64,000 nt of DNA from Zychaea mexicana (taxonomy: Eukaryota; Mucoromycota; Mucoromycetes; Mucorales; Lichtheimiaceae): contig NW_026516703.1 in NCBI RefSeq assembly GCF_025766255.1, forward strand, positions 1 to 64,000, in the 5' to 3' direction. The notes beneath the pieces are model-generated. The model did not search any database. It worked only from the letters and a program-made list of their open reading frames with translations, and was not told the DNA's origin. The translations under genes and the position numbers were made by a program. Below are positions 44,358-57,172 of the stretch, in pieces; position 1 is the stretch's first letter, and each line of letters begins with the position of its first letter.

Positions 44358-47300
44358 ATCATCCGAGCAAAATATGATATAGATATCTTTTCTTTTCGGT
44401 GGCCTTGCTTGATGCAAACACCATACTTAAGTAGTACCTTACAAGACTCCATTATAGTAGTATTAGTAATAATTAAATAATAAACAATATCTATTCATCA
44501 TTTATACAAGTTCCTCAGAGGTTGAAGATTTGTATGATATGTCTTGAAATGCTTGACTGAATCTTTCAGCTCAATTACCCAGCACACTAAGTCGCCATAC
44601 ACACAGTGCTCTTTTTGTGTGCGATCCAGCTGGCTGCTGAATACGATCGTACTTGCATGCGCTATGCTGCCGTTTGCTACAGTAGTTCATGACACGAAAA
44701 TTAGTGTCCCTGTCAAGATATGAAGAAAATATCAGCCATTTGCGCCAAGTTTTTTCTTTGTGCCCATCCAAATTCAGAAAGATCGAATAAACGCAGTGCG
44801 TATCTGGAGCTGCATAGCAATGTTGAAGGAGAAATGCCGTAGCACATTGTAGATTTGCAGCAAAGTTACACTGTAGTTTCGATAAATATACACATATCCT
44901 TTAACCGTCAATGTAAAGCTAGTTCTGCAGATCGTTGGTGAGAATATCTTTGCCAGCTTCACAAGATTACGTCGTTTGTGAAGTCGTACCACCATCATCC
45001 TGGCAATTGTTTATCTTTAGGGTTTTGCTATCCGTCTTGTTGGTTTGTTATCGATGAGATCTACTACGTTGTGTCGGTCAAAGATATGTACTGGTCCTAT
45101 ACACCTAGTCGTCATGTACACACGGGACAATTATATAATGGACAGAGTATTGTCTGTGCATCGTGCATTGATAACGTGATGGTGCACTACCAAGTCACTA
45201 GTGCAAGGACCAGCATTATCAACATTTACATATAGTCTTACCTTGCGATCGGAAAGGTTTGGTCAACTACATCGCTTTCTCATTTTACGATAGAGAATTA
45301 AGGCTTATTTAGCATAGCATAGAGCATCGATACAGTTTTGACGCGCGAGGAACCGAACTTTACTTTATAATAATCCACTTTGGTACACTGGCCGCGCGCT
45401 ATACTGTTATTCGATATACTAATACTGTAGAATCTTGGAGTTTAACAATAAATTATGAATAAATTAATACAACAAATGAGCCATAATAGCATACGATTTT
45501 CTGAAATAAATATCATTATATCGAGCTCTATAATGGATAGATTTTAAATGTGATATACTGTAACATGCACTTGTCTTGCATCATACAACTCATAAGGAGC
45601 TGTCTTTCAGATGTTCTTCCTCACGAGAGATAATGGTGACCACAGTTGTATGAATAAGAGTAGTAGGCTGTGAATGGATTGACAGTGATATGTAAGACTT
45701 GAAATAAGGTTTAACAAACAAGGTTTTGCTCATTGTTTTCTAGCTTTGCCGCTATTTCATTAAGCTAGTATCATAACGGGTATACTAATAGTTTTTTCGT
45801 AAATCATCTAGAGAAAGTGATACGGATAACATTTTTGCCGTACTTCTTTGGCATGAGTGCTCATTCGATATACCGACAAGTCCTCAGATCTATAAGCTTT
45901 ATCAGTATAGCGCGTATGATATGTACTACACTAAGCAGATTACATCTTTAGACTCTATAGAAGCATGTACTGTAGATCCTCCACAGGCTCTTTCTACAGG
46001 AGCATGCACGTACTAAGTCAGTTGCTACGAATTTTTAAGGAAAACCAGAGAAAAGACAGTATCACACGAGGGGAAACATTAATCATTACACTATCGAATA
46101 TACAAAGTAGTGAGAGATACAACAGTAGTAGTAGACTATCATTTCCATCGACTGATATCATCTGCATCAGTCTTGTTCCAAAGACTACCACGAGAAGGTA
46201 GCATTGCGTCAGATTTCAAAAAATTGTTATCTTCCTCCACATATACACACGGCAGCACTGGATAATAAGACGTCCCTAAGAACAGAGAAGGGCAGAAAAA
46301 ATCAGAAAGCTGTACTTGCAGTACATACCGTAAAAGCAAACAGCTACAGTAAATCAGTCACTCACCATTTGTTTTCAAAACAGATTGCGGCCCCTGCCCT
46401 ACCCTCCCATTGCTGGGAGACCCTTCACTTTAGTCTGGGCAACAGAACCTATCTTAATACAGAAGAAAAGAAACAATCATCCCCTCACTCGCTCTTCAGC
46501 AGCACCAGCAGCATCACAATTTTCAAGCTCACACAGCCCCTTGCATCGTTTCTCACAAAGACGGTTCCCACATACTGACAGGTCCGTTCTGAATAGGACG
46601 ATCACCACAGACAAGCCTCTCTAACTACCCGAACCGCACCACAGCCGTCCATTAAGAACCGTAGTGCCTACCGCTGTTTATAGAGCGCCGCCACGCTTGT
46701 AACTTGTCTGAGTTTCGCCCAAGTAGCAAAGCTGCTAAACGACACGCCGCAGCACATCGCCGCAAGACCGGTTGGTTTTTCGTGCCTGGTCCAGGGCACG
46801 GGTGGGCTGGCAGCGGACAGGATAGCTAGATTGGGCTAGATTACAGTTCTCTTCTGTTCTTTTGACTTGCAAGCTAAGACCATATCCCTTAAAGAACCAG
46901 AAATGCCAGAGCGGAACAAAGAAAATGCTAGAAGGGAAGCAGACAGGAAACAGAGGCCTTTTTCAAAGAATGAAAACAAAATAAGATCAGTAGGAATGAC
47001 CAACAGAAGAAAGTTAGAGATCTTGGAAAGTAGAGCTTTTTTGTAGCTTACGAACACAAAAATGTGTGGTATCTTTACTTACGTGTGCAGATTTTTGTCC
47101 CGGTTGTAACAGTGAATGCTGGTGATGTTGGTAGAAAATGAGGGCTTAAACATACTTTTCTTGAGATATGAGAAAATGGTGTAAAGAGAAAGACAGAGAG
47201 AGAGGGAGAGAAATGGATACATACAAAACAACTGTTCTTACTATCACTATCCTTCGTGCTCGTAGAGCTCGTTTCGGTGTAAAGGCCGCTCGAAGAGCGC

Positions 47301-47552
47301 ACAAATTTTATTTTGTATAATATAATAAAATTCGGCACAGATAGCGTGGGTGGGGCTATGACAGCCAATAGGATAGAAGAATAATAAGAACGCTGAATAG
47401 TAAAATAAGGCCGAGCCTCCGAAGCTGTGGCCAATGAGAAAAGGAAATAGTAACTAGCAGTGTTGGTGAAATGGCGTTGCATGAAACGCATAAGGACAAT
47501 GCACGACGCGTTTCCTGAATAACGTTCCTTCTTTTATTTATTTTTTTCGTTT
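44358..47552. other. Gene-poor region, about 3.2 kb
   Basis: No supported gene. It includes a GC-rich patch (about 46630-46830) with a near-palindrome around cgtgcctggtccagggcacg (46789-46808). The right end leads into the exonuclease-transposase remnant. Small open frames on both strands lack splice support. Confidence 0.45.
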
Positions 47553-50500
47553 GCATTCTAACGAAAGGGAAAACGTGGCCGCCCAAAAGGCCAGAAAAAC
47601 AAGGAAGGCCATAAGGCTGGTCGTCCAAAAACAAAAGACTCTGATACACAGCTGACACTGCAATTCCAACCAACATTGAGGAACACTTCAGCAGCAGCAG
47701 CACCACCACCACCACTTTTCACACCTGCACCTACATCAGCTGATTCTTCCACCGATCAAGTCAATTACTTTGCACGAATTGAGGAACCAGGTGTACCGCT
47801 TTCCGATTTGCTTGTGGATATTGAGCCTCGGCCAACCACTACAAACAACGATGATGACTTGGATGAGGATGACGATTTGGATGACACGTTGAAGCACCAA
47901 GAAAGTGACCTTACTAATGAAGATGGTGAAGAACCTGTCCGAGTGCAAGGCCATGCGCAAGTATACCTATTGGATATACAGAAGCAAGTAGTGGATGACG
48001 TGAGGCAATACGGTGAACCACGTCAATACAAGAACAAGTCTTTCTGGATATATCCGTCTGATGCCTTCTTTGTATTGCGCGAAAAGCTTGACCCAAAGAT
48101 GCTGTACTTGCCACGTATCTTCATCTGGATTCCACATATATTGGTGAAGCACTTTCAAGTGACTCTTAAGTGTGTCTCATGCAACGGAGAATTGAAATCT
48201 AAAGGATACAACAACATTGGTCGAAGAGTACTGGATCTTGACAGGTATGTGTTATATGGCATTGCTACCACTATTTGCGATTAACACATGATATCATATT
48301 TAGCTCGTTTTACATCATTGGCACACGCTATCAATGCAAGAAGTGTCTTTCTGAACTCAACTCCCATGATCCAAGGTTTATTCGTCAGCTGCCTTTCTTT
48401 TTGCAATGTGAATATCCTGGTTACTACTGTACACAGCGTTTGGCGTTATCGAAGACAGTGGGAAATTTGATGAGGCCATGCACCCAAAACTCTGTTGGCC
48501 CCAAGCGTTTTCAAAAGATACTACGTGAATTGCATATGCTACGCCATGATCGACTTGAATTGCAGTACTTCAACATTGCCGTGTATCGAAAGCAGCAGCA
48601 TCCATTCATCACCCAGTCACTTTCCTTATCCCATGACATCTTGCCATTCTCTCCATATCACGATCAAGAAGGTTATGCTGGTCTTATTCCTTTTGCATTG
48701 TATTTTCGTTCCTTTTATGCATCATATATTGAGAGCATACGGCACCTGACGGATAAGCAGATGATGCTACTGGATGGCAAATATCTCAAGGCTGGCCACT
48801 CGTTCAAGATCGTCAAGCTTTTGGGAAAAGTCAACAGCTCATCGGTATTCACTGCAATGTACACGCTATGCAATGAGTATGAGGAAGTGAGAATGCAACA
48901 CCTTGTCACGTCCAAAGCCTTGGCCCACCTGAAGCATGCATTTGATACTATGCGATCAGCCTACGACTTTTATGCCCACGACCAACCAGAGATATTCTTT
49001 ACTGACAACGTTGGTGGTGATAAAAATTTCTTGAAGACGTTTTGCCATCGCTGACAAGAGATGTTGTGCCTGTCAAAACCCCCGAACCCGCGGATATCTC
49101 TCCCATTGATCATCTACTACCACTCACCATACCCGACAACACCATTGTACGATGCTTGAAAGATCCTGAAGCTATTCGAAGAAAGTGCTAGTGGATTATT
49201 GTCGAGAGCAAGAATTGTGACTGAGAATGGAGGTCGTGGCTTCAGCATTGGTTTCGATTGTGAATGGCCAGTTGATTGATATGAGGATGGCAGAGTCTAT
49301 AGGCAGCATAAGACCGCTATCATCGAAGTTGCATACACCAGACATATTGATCTTTATTGCGTCTCTCATCTTGCACACTTACCACAATCGTTGATCACTT
49401 TGCTCTCTACTGAAATCATATCCAAGATTGGCCGTCAAGTGGGTGGTGATATACGTAAAATCAAGTGTGTTTTCGACTTGCATGAATTGGAACCTGATCG
49501 TTCTGGATGTCTAGAATTGGGAAGATTTTGCAGAGAACGTGGAATCATCCAAAGTGGGAAAACTGGACTGACGGATATATGTGCATTGATCTTAGGCAAG
49601 AAGCTACCAAAGGAAGAGGATGTACGACTTGGTAACTGGGCTGCTGAAAGCTTGACAAGTGAACAAGTACACTATGCTGCATTGGATGCACTTGCAAGGC
49701 TTAACATCTACAAGAGGATAAGAGAGTATAGCCCTATTGGAAAAAGGATTTCTGATGCAACAAAAGATACGATCGATATATTCTTACCTTGTTATACTTA
49801 TGAGCTCATTGATAGTACTAGGAATGCACGTGTTTTTCTACCCAGGAGCAATGAATGTGGCAGCTGCATGTGGAGAATTGGTCAAGCAAGGGTTCAATGA
49901 TGGCAGAAAGATCACCAAGGCCAACGTCGTGCTTCTTGTAAAAAAAGTAGTCATTGCTGGAGTATTGGATGTTGATGGTCAACCATTGGGGTCTCGAGGA
50001 CCAGTGCCATTTAAAGTACTGGTCAAAAAGCGTGATGTACATTATGATGCAGTGCCAGTTGACATTGATCTCCCCACACACCCAGCTACCAATGATACAA
50101 CAAATGAGGCCTACAATGCAATGATGATAATCAGCCAGAACTCTGAAACAGGTATTAACACGTTATAACGACTACATATTGATTTGAACAATAACTACAG
50201 CTTAAGTAGCTTATGATACGATCAATCCTGGTGATGACAATCCTGATGACAATCAAAGTGGAAGATTCCACCAGCTCGGATATAAATGAGGATGTTGATA
50301 ATGTTCCACGTCTAGTATCAGGAGTCGATGTTGACAGCGTTGAGTTTGGACACATGCGTACTCTTCCATCCACTGCATCATCTGATAACGTCGTCCGCTT
50401 GAGAGTTCATAAAGATGTGTACCATTTTATGGCCATGGTTCGTGTACCAAGAAAGCATGGAACTTCTGCAGATTTTGCAGAAAAACTTTGTGACGCTTTC

Positions 50501-52114
50501 TTTATCGTTGACACCTCTGATGACAAGGATCGTGTGGAAGCTTTCCTAGCAAAGAAAGGAATGACGTGGAATCAAATACTTAGCAATGATAGCGATTGGA
50601 TATTACGATGAGTGAAACGTACGTATCAGCGAGTTACAAAAATAAATATCTAATAATCTTTCCATGTAATGGTGTGTTCCCCTGCAGGAACATTGTATCC
50701 TATCATCTAGCAGCTTTTTGAATGCTATGGGCCTATTAAGTGGGCAAGAACTAAAAGACCTTTGTTGACAACGAGGCATGGTGACAAGCAAGAAATGCTC
50801 TTACAACAATACACCATAGCTACAGTATGTATCTGATCCACCTGGAATGTCATTCTATTACCTGATGCGCTATGATAAGGATGGCTTGCCATTGTATATC
50901 GATGTTGCCAAGGAATAAGTTCTCTTGAGGGTGGTATCTACTAAGCTGTGATATGAAAGTTCAGATCGTTTGGAGCTAGTCCTCAGCTTGCAGATACAGT
51001 ATTGGCTGATTATCGTTTATGTCATAACATTGATGTAAGTACCTTGATGTTTATGTATACACTCTGATAGCAATACATGGCAAACTCATCTAACGTGTGT
51101 TTACTGTATTAGGTTGGTACCGTGAACCGGTATGGCAGATTGCACAAAGGTCACTACGATCCATGGCTCCTTCAATGCATCACTGATTTACGTGTTACAC
51201 TCGGATTGCCGACTAGTCAGGGTGAAGCTGGTGTTCATCATCATGCATTATATCTCACATCATCATGGGAACAATTGGGGATATCACCAATCTCACACAA
51301 CCTTATGAACGATCTGCAATTAAAGCCATATCAGCAACCGATTGAGACATCATGTGACATACCAATGCAAGTATCCACTCTCATCATGATTCAAGGAAGA
51401 ACTTCGCAGCAAATAAGGTCTCAATACGGTTTTCTGAGCAAGCGACAAGGAACAGCATTTGCCGTTTTACCAGTGCACACAGATGTTGAGCACAAGATGT
51501 TCAACTTCCTCTTGGCACCCCACTTTGCAGATCACATTACCAAGGGTGTTGACTTTGTCAAGTTTGCTCGTATATGGTCACGCTACGCTGATGGAACTAG
51601 CATGCACTACAAAACTCCTGAGTATTTACGTTCACGATACACTGTGTGGAAGGATTCGAATAATGCAGCAATTACACGGATCAACAATGGGAATGTAGTA
51701 GCTTCGATTAGTCAGCTTTTTCGATCCACTAGAAGAAAAAGAACAGCATCACCAGTACTTCATCCAAGACCACTCAAAGTATCACGTCGTATTCAATTGC
51801 AAACATCATCACCTACCGTATTATCAGCTCAACTCGCAAACATTGACAACAACAATTCTAATCAGCGATCGGCATTACCTCCTAGTATCCAGCATTTATC
51901 ACCATCATATATAGCAGCTCCCAACATAGGACATATTACATCAAGCACCTCATCTTTAGCACCAAAGCCGATTGCTACTACACCACTAGCTGTAAATCAC
52001 AACACTGTCCACAATAACATTCCCCAACATCACGCTACAACCACCACGAACAACATCCTTGAGGGTATACCCAAACGAAGTAGACGTTGTGGTAAATGTC
52101 GTCAATATAGCTGA
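47553..52114 (+). pseudogene. Broken transposase fused to 3'-5' exonuclease (DUF6729-type element)
   Basis: A single large protein can be followed through several frames. AT-hook-like KRGRPKGQ...KAGRPK (47560-47635) comes first, then an acidic region and a zinc-ribbon-like part (CVSCNGELKSKGY) that joins SSFYIIGTRYQCKKC across a 59-nt intron (48245-48303). An RNase-H-like transposase core follows (MMLLDGKYLKAGHSF and PEIFFTDNVGGDKNFL, putative catalytic Asp residues). A Werner/RNase D-like exonuclease comes next (GFSIGFDCEW with DxE, LTDICALILGKKLPK, LTSEQVHYAALDALA), and last a C-terminal region ending in a CGKCRQ motif. A one-base loss near 49036, stops at 49189-49191 and 49277-49279, and further frame changes show it is dead. 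Similar proteins recur as uncharacterised repeats in fungi (family knowledge; the exact name is uncertain). Confidence 0.75.
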
Positions 52115-52207
52115 AAAGGAAGCGGTGGTCGTGGTAAATGTAATAATATGCAGAATAAAGATTGATATCATACAACATAATCCAAATGCTTCCTAAAAGG
52201 CTGCTGT

Positions 52208-52242
52208 GGCAGCATCAATTCGCTTCGCGAATCGATGCTGCC
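52208..52242. repeat. 35-nt perfect-arm hairpin downstream of the exonuclease element
   Basis: ggcagcatc and gatgctgcc pair outside, attcgc and gcgaat pair inside, around a ttc loop, followed by an A-run. It sits about 90 nt after the last recognisable coding sequence and may mark the element's 3' end. Confidence 0.85.
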
Positions 52243-52489
52243 AAAAAAAAAACTAAAATTAGGACGGCCCCACCCATGCTATCCGTGCCGTATATTTACC
52301 TATATACTGTAGATAGTCCGTATAATAAATAGTACACATAGTCTGTATATACATAGTCCACATACACATTGACCAGTACGTTATATTGGTCTTTTCCATC
52401 ATATTTGATACTACATGGTACTCAAGACGTGAAAATGGAAATTGGAGCCGTATCTTATAATTGCTTCTTTTACTTCCCATAAACAAACA

Positions 52490-52676
52490 GGGAATTGATA
52501 CAGGCACGACAACTTCAAAAAATAAAAATGATATGTTACACAGAGCAGCATAGCTGACACTCTTGTATTAATTATAGCAGGTGCGTGATGTCGTGCCCGT
52601 AAGCACAGCGCGTATGTATTATGTAAGAAGTCAATTGTATGATATATGTAGGTGGGACGCATCGTGCCCGTAAAAA
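52490..52676. repeat. Long inverted repeat, left copy
   Basis: About 180 nt that reappear, inverted, at 53786-53966. The section containing atatgttacacagagcagca and agcaggtgcgtgatgtcgtg is nearly identical in the two copies; the outer 70 nt are more diverged. Confidence 0.9.
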
Positions 52677-53785
52677 GCATTAATTTCTTGTGCTTATTAA
52701 TAAGTCTTCTGTTCAAACCTGTTCATAGATCACAGCCAGATTTTGATAAACCAAAAGAATTCTGAAACCTACTTGATATAGGATATTCCATATATTTCTA
52801 CATAGATAATGAAGCAGTTTGATGAATATTTGACTAGCAAACGTTTATACTGTATAGATATGTACGTCAAGAAGGAGTATGTTATCAAGCTGACAGCTGC
52901 ATTTGGTATAAATTAAAACAATTGAGAGATAAAGGAAATCTGTATAGAGGAAACAAGAAAAGGAAGAAATCTATTATGGTTTATCATAAAATGTAAGAAA
53001 GAGAAATACAAAGAGAGAAACCTTTTTATGTAGCGCTGTGAATGTGTAAAATACTAAGTATAATAGTAGAGGCGCTCTTTTATAAGTGTTAAGGTCTTTA
53101 AGCAAAGTATGTTAGAGTAAAAAACATTAGTGTATTTTGTTTTACTGGGCCTTTAGCTTATCTATTAAGTTTGCATGAAATCTATGTTCTGGCGACCTTT
53201 TTATCACCAAATAGTGCCACACGTATTTTCGCAAATCTTTGGCCTCTCCCATAGATCTACATTCTCTTTCACGTAATGTTCAATACATGGCCATTCAACA
53301 GTCGTTGACCTTTTCATTAGTACAGTAGAGAGTAGACCAATGAATATTCTAAACTATCATACTTCTATATCTAGTGCTGCCATTATATGATTCATCGTCC
53401 CGACCACTGGTAGTTCTAAGAGCCGCACCATAGGTTGGATATCGTCATACCCGTTCACGCCGTTACAATGTCTATGCTCAGAGCTATATAGATATTCACC
53501 AATATCCTACCTAGTATGCTGAATGTACGAAAGACTAATGGTTATAAAGCTTTCTTCGCTAGGTTCCTTTATCCAAGTAGCTTTTTAGGTGGCTGGTGTT
53601 GTATCAGCACCAGTGGCTAAATGCTACCCGACCCCTGCAAATCGCGATCCTGATAAACCGGTGAAGAGATTGTCAATCGTCACGTTCATAAGCACGACAT
53701 ATATTCATATATTTATCGTCTAAGAAGTGGTAAAAGTGCTATAAAGAATAAAACAAGCCAAGTACGTCTTTTTGAAATTTCCTCC
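52677..53785. other. Spacer between long inverted repeats
   Basis: About 1.1 kb without a supported gene. It is bordered by the 180-nt inverted repeats, so the whole 52490-53966 unit could be a non-autonomous element or the fusion of two element ends. Confidence 0.5.
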
Positions 53786-53966
53786 TTACTGGCACGAGGC
53801 GTTCCACCTACATATGTCATCCAATTGACTTATTAAATAATACGTATGCGCTGTGCTTCTTACGGGCACGACATCACGCACCTGCTATAATTAATACAAG
53901 AGTGTCAGCTATGCTGCTCTGTGTAACATATCATTTTTATTATTAGAGCTTGTCGTATCAATTCCC
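53786..53966. repeat. Long inverted repeat, right copy (putative 5' end of MULE-OTU)
   Basis: The inverted copy of 52490-52676. It ends about 50 nt before the start codon of the MULE-OTU transposase, as a MULE terminal inverted repeat would. No matching 3' copy was found after 57172. Confidence 0.8.
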
Positions 53967-54014
53967 AAACAAACAAGCATATTTCTCTAAATCTCTCAGC
54001 TCATTTCCATCGCA

Positions 54015-57000
54015 ATGTCAAAAACCACAAGTGCCATTCCCGAAGAACTTTGAGACATTGATGACGACTTTGACTCTGCTAAGCAAGCTTGCGTCGACCG
54101 GGGAAATAAGAACAAGGTTTCCCTCCGTACCTTGAAAAGTACGCGTACAGGAGAAAAAAGAGTCCTCCGTCTTGTTTGCAAGCACTTTGGACAACCTACC
54201 CATCAAGAGGTGTATGACGATGGCAAAACTACGACAGTAGAAACCATCTTGGCGAACGACAAAGGTGATATCATTCGATCCAACAGTAAGGACAGCAAAA
54301 AATGGCGCGAGAAATACTCTCAGCGAATTGGATGCGAGTTTGAGATCAAGCTGTGGCCATTGAGCATGGCCAGCAATGGCACGTTGTCTCCTTTTACGAT
54401 GGTGATCACAATTATGAGATTGCAAAGGAGCTCTCGTCGTATCCAATGCCTCGTCAGCTCGATGGGAAGCAGCACGAAATTGTTTTTAGCATGATCAAAG
54501 GGCACGCCAGTAATACTGTAATTGTGTCATACCTTGCTGCCAACAATACGGTTGTCGACCCCAAGGATATCACGAATATGCGACAGATGGTGTTCAACAA
54601 CGATCCTGATCATACCATGTTTAAGCTTATCAGCAAGCTATAGGGCAAGGACTACGTTGTTGAATGGGAGTCCAAGCAAGATGGGGGAAATGGGTTCTTG
54701 CACTCTCTCTTTTTTGCTCATCATTCAGCAATATTACTTGCTCGCCAATTCCCATGAACCATCATCATGGATGCCATGTACAAGACAAACAGACATTGGC
54801 TCCCTTTTTTTAATTTCGTCGGTACAGGCAATGTTGGTTATCCAGAGTTGAAAACTTTCTGTATTGCTGATGGATGGCTGTCTGAAGAAACGAATGACAG
54901 CTACGATTAGTTTGTCAAAAAGCTTGAGCAGGTTGTTTGACCAGCCGAGCAGCTAGTGTCCCCAAAAGTCTTTGTGACCGACAGCAAACCCGCGTTGATG
55001 AAAGCCTTGGACCATGTCTTTCCCAGCTCTAAAAAATTGCTCTGCACTAACCACATCAGACGCAATTTTCAAGTCAAGCTCCAAAAGGTTTTTGAAGTTA
55101 AAGAGGACTTTGAGGCGCTCCTGAAAGCCATCAACTACCTGATGGCTGACGAATATGATGATAAGTTCTAGAACAAGTAGTTGGTTCCAGATGAGGACTT
55201 TGAACAAAAGGCGATCGGCATGTACAATGAGGCTGCAATGAAAGCCAAAAAGCCGGAAGAAGTGAAAGTATATCTCGAGAGGTAACTATATATTGGACTC
55301 TTATCAGAGATCGTTTGCTTAGACACTATACTTATGTGTAATACTTTCGCTTGCAGTAAGCTTTCTAATAAGGAAAAGTGGGTCGGCCGATACCTTGCAG
55401 ACGTCAAGCATCTTGGGAACAGTACCACCAACAGAGTTGAAGGAGCGCACGCCAATATGAAGAAGATCATAGAACAGTCCGCCAGTGGTAATCTATACCT
55501 TGCTTTTGAGCAAATTGATAAATTCTACAGATTAAAGGTATATATATGTTAGTTAACATTTATATACAATCCTATTCTATGCACATTAATTGCTGATCGT
55601 GTTTGCTATGTGTTGATTTTGCCTATGCAGAATGTAAGTTATGATCGTCAATTGGATAGCGAACATTTCGGTGTAAACTCTCATATCCCGCCAAGTCAAA
55701 AGGAAAGGCTGGTAGATTTAGAGTGCCACATTTTGAAGTTTGCCTTTAATGCAATTTGCAAGGAGCTTGTATATACAAATCCGCTATGACAAGAACCGAC
55801 AACTGTCGATGTGCAATCAAAATTCATTACGGAATTCCTTGCTGTCACATGATACCATCCAAAGGAAAAATTCCTTTCAGCATTATTCCCAGACGACTCT
55901 TACTCGCTATACTAAGCTGTGGTAACTTTATGTAGAGGAAGAAACAGTTCACAGTAGCAGCAACATTCTAGCGATCTCGCTATCATATTCTGCTCCCACC
56001 ATGGAGAGTCAAATCGAGGCTGAGCTCACGCGTATCACCACTATGTTGCATCGATTTCCTGACCAAAAGCAACGCTCAACTCTTCTACGTCATTTGGAAG
56101 CCATCAGCGATGATCTTTTTATGGACATCAAGCAACTGGAGCAGCCAAAATCTCTACCAACGAAAGGCAAACCTAAGCGCAGCTCAAAGCGCGATGTTAT
56201 TGCTTTGGAACACCAACAGAACGAAAGCAACAAGAAAGCCAAAACAAACGTGGGTCGCGAAGCAGCCAATATCTTGTAATTAATAGTATAATCATTGCTG
56301 TAATCGATCTTCTATTGTTATTACACATACAATACTGACTAGGTTTACTAAGCCAGGGCAACCATAAAGCTAAAGCTGACATCACTACCATACCACAACC
56401 GCCACCGCCACCACCACAACAACAACAACTTACAATGCCACTTTTTGGTCATCCTTTTTGCCCGCATCTTTACCATCACCTTATCCGTCTGCTCATCCAC
56501 CTATTGTGCCAAACCTGGATATGGTCTGCGATGCAATTCCTCGCACTGCTGTGGATTTAGTGCACAATCCGAATCCAGATGAAATTGGGGTTTCCGCTCG
56601 TTGGCTGTTGCTTTACTTGAAGACGAAAAACGATAAATTGATATCAAGGCCGGAATGCGCAAGTTCTTTATCATATTCGCGACAAAAGTATCTATCAAGG
56701 TTTCGACGCTGAAAGAATGCTAAGTGTACTTGATACAAACGCACATCATTGGTTTTACTACCCAGAGTGTGCTCAGCTTGCCTTGGATGCTTTCAAAACG
56801 CCTATAGGGTTCTTCAGCACTGAATCTTCGTTATTTTTCCCCTTACTGAGCACCCCATCCCAAGCAATACGTACAGCTCCAATAGTTATGCAGCTCATTT
56901 ATAACCATATCATTTTCATCCAGCTCAGGCCGGGTGTATTGATTGAGTGGCCTGCCTGCTACCCTTATGCTCGAGGTAAAGGCCGCAAAGATGGTGGTGC

Positions 57001-57172
57001 TAGAATCCGAGGTGATCAATGGTATCCCTTATTCCAAAACGCATTTGAAAGCATGATCCAAATGGATATTCACCTTCCAGAAAATTTTGACGCTCATTCT
57101 CTTTCATCTGGATCTGAAGCAGAAGACTCTGATACTGAGCCAGTTGACCTAACTGGACCTTATCAACCTTAG
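54015..57172 (+). pseudogene. Broken FAR1-like MULE transposase with C-terminal OTU protease
   Basis: From the ATG at 54015 a FAR1-type MULE can be followed in pieces. The N-terminal DNA-binding part includes KHFGQPTHQEVYDD and CEFEIKLWPL. The catalytic core has MDAMYKTNRHWLPFFNFVG, VFVTDSKPALMKALDHVFP and LLCTNHIRRNFQVKL, and an NSTTNRVEGAHANMKKII helix follows. A SWIM-like CxKxxYGIPCCHM segment lies near 55820, then an STKRD-like tail (KRSSKRDVIALEH). From about 56550 an OTU-type cysteine protease begins: a damaged DGNCGFR-like catalytic region, GFDAERMLSVLDTNAHHW, and the C-terminal YNHIIFIQLRPGVLIEWPAC with the likely His. Seven premature stops (54051, 54641, 54755, 54908, 54938, 55169, 55178) and frameshifts (for example near 54360) kill it. 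Confidence 0.82.

Noticed and set aside
46204..46578. 124-codon plus-strand frame
   Set aside because: No domain, no promoter or intron signals; composition looks random.
47075..47491. 138-codon minus-strand frame upstream of the exonuclease element
   Set aside because: Ser/Phe-rich composition typical of chance frames, no splice support or recognisable motif.
52259..52290. Partial match between the 3' flank of the exonuclease element and the GC-rich patch near 46790, considered as terminal inverted repeats
   Set aside because: The shared ggcac...gggtggg segments need a 7-nt gap and are too short to separate from chance.
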